Of a DNA stretch of 34,923 nt, positions 34,722 through 34,923 are shown in pieces. This DNA comes from Nitrososphaeraceae archaeon (lineage in GTDB: Archaea; Thermoproteota; Nitrososphaeria; Nitrososphaerales; Nitrososphaeraceae): positions 1-34,923 of the forward strand of contig WHTU01000035.1 in assembly GCA_009377575.1 (NCBI GenBank), written 5' to 3'. The notes beneath the pieces were generated by a model. It was not told the origin of the DNA. It saw nothing but the letters and a program-made list of their open reading frames with translations, and made no database searches. The first letter of the stretch is position 1, and each line of letters opens with the position of its first letter. The position numbers were made by a program, and so were the translations under genes.

Positions 34722-34923
34722 TTATTCTGCAGTAGTAACGTTAGCACTACCATTCCCTGCAGAAGGAATACTTATAAAAGGTGTTTCTCCTTCTCCTCCT
34801 CCCACAACTAATGGCAACTGTCCATCCCATCTCTGAGATTTGAGCCACTCTAGATAGCTTGGACTCTGTCTAAGCTGCTCATCTATTGTGGTTATAGCTT
34901 GCGCTTCACCTTGTGCCTGAAGT
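34722..34923 (-). CDS. SPFH/prohibitin-like protein, C-terminal part (runs off the right edge)
   Basis: The minus frame from the edge reads LQAQGEAQAITTIDEQLRQS, PSYLEWLKSQRWDGQLPLVV, GGGEGETPFISIPSAG and ends NVTTAE with TAA 34724-34722. The AQGEAQAI helix, the PSYLEW motif and the W-DG-LPLVVG segment are typical of the C-terminal end of prohibitin-like SPFH proteins, where the helix continues the coiled-coil that builds the ring. The N-terminal ~200 residues are outside the window. It is not the other end of the gene at 1-214, because the middle domain would be absent and the frames would not match. Confidence 0.8.
   Translation of the reverse strand, partial: LQAQGEAQAITTIDEQLRQSPSYLEWLKSQRWDGQLPLVVGGGEGETPFISIPSAGNGSANVTTAE

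Overview
The window looks like chromosome of an ammonia-oxidising archaeon of the Nitrososphaeria (soil group, Nitrososphaera / Nitrosocosmicus-like). The sequence basis is AT-rich DNA, archaeal TATA boxes 25-35 bases before several starts (leaderless transcription), a Cdc48-type AAA ATPase, a PAC2 proteasome-assembly-like protein, a DsrE-TusA pair, an HTH_45-type winged helix, a PsbP-like protein, a DUF6659-like protein and many tiny zinc-ribbon and exported proteins of the kind typical for this group. The genus is an inference.

Layout. At both ends lie pieces of SPFH/prohibitin-like genes on the minus strand: an N-terminus at the left edge and a C-terminus at the right edge. They cannot be joined and are taken as two paralogues. 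From 0.6 to 3.1 kb there are mostly gene remnants. The Cdc48 ATPase (3085-5340) is the largest gene. Then follow a 41-residue zinc ribbon, an intact cysteine hydrolase (isochorismatase family, minus), and the PAC2 protein (8096-8857). A 1.6 kb stretch without recognisable genes follows. From 10.4 to 14.3 kb lie a frameshifted membrane zinc ribbon, the DsrE-TusA pair, a second zinc ribbon, a broken second cysteine hydrolase and small hypotheticals. From 14.6 to 30.8 kb most genes encode exported or membrane proteins: a His-rich protein, a two-TM protein, a (Glu-Pro)15 protein, a PsbP-like protein, a winged-helix/beta-helix gene pair, an Ala-rich/Asp-Lys/His-Cys protein, a small Cys-pair protein, a Cys-containing secreted protein, a Vgb-like beta-propeller and an Ig-like protein. 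At 32-34.5 kb are a Cys/His-rich zinc protein, a broken CPA2 (KefB-like) cation/proton antiporter and a small exported protein.

The most striking property is the density of broken genes. About fifteen loci can be read as recognisable or coding-like proteins only if one in-frame stop or one small indel is corrected. Examples are the antiporter (5-base tandem duplication plus a 1-base loss), a zinc ribbon with two stops, a Cys-pair protein with one TAG, an Ig-like protein with an A8 slip, and a HAD phosphatase cut to 44 residues. Several have an intact paralogue in the same window, so the region looks like one of duplication and decay. Two direct-repeat families support this: a nearly identical ~190-base element (20401, 25272) and a diverged segment (about 1.39 kb and 16.04 kb).

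Functional links are modest. Cdc48 plus PAC2 point to protein quality control around the proteasome. DsrE plus TusA point to a sulfur (persulfide) relay. The exported low-complexity and metal-binding proteins suggest cell-surface or matrix functions. No tRNA, rRNA, CRISPR array or recognisable transposase gene was found by eye.
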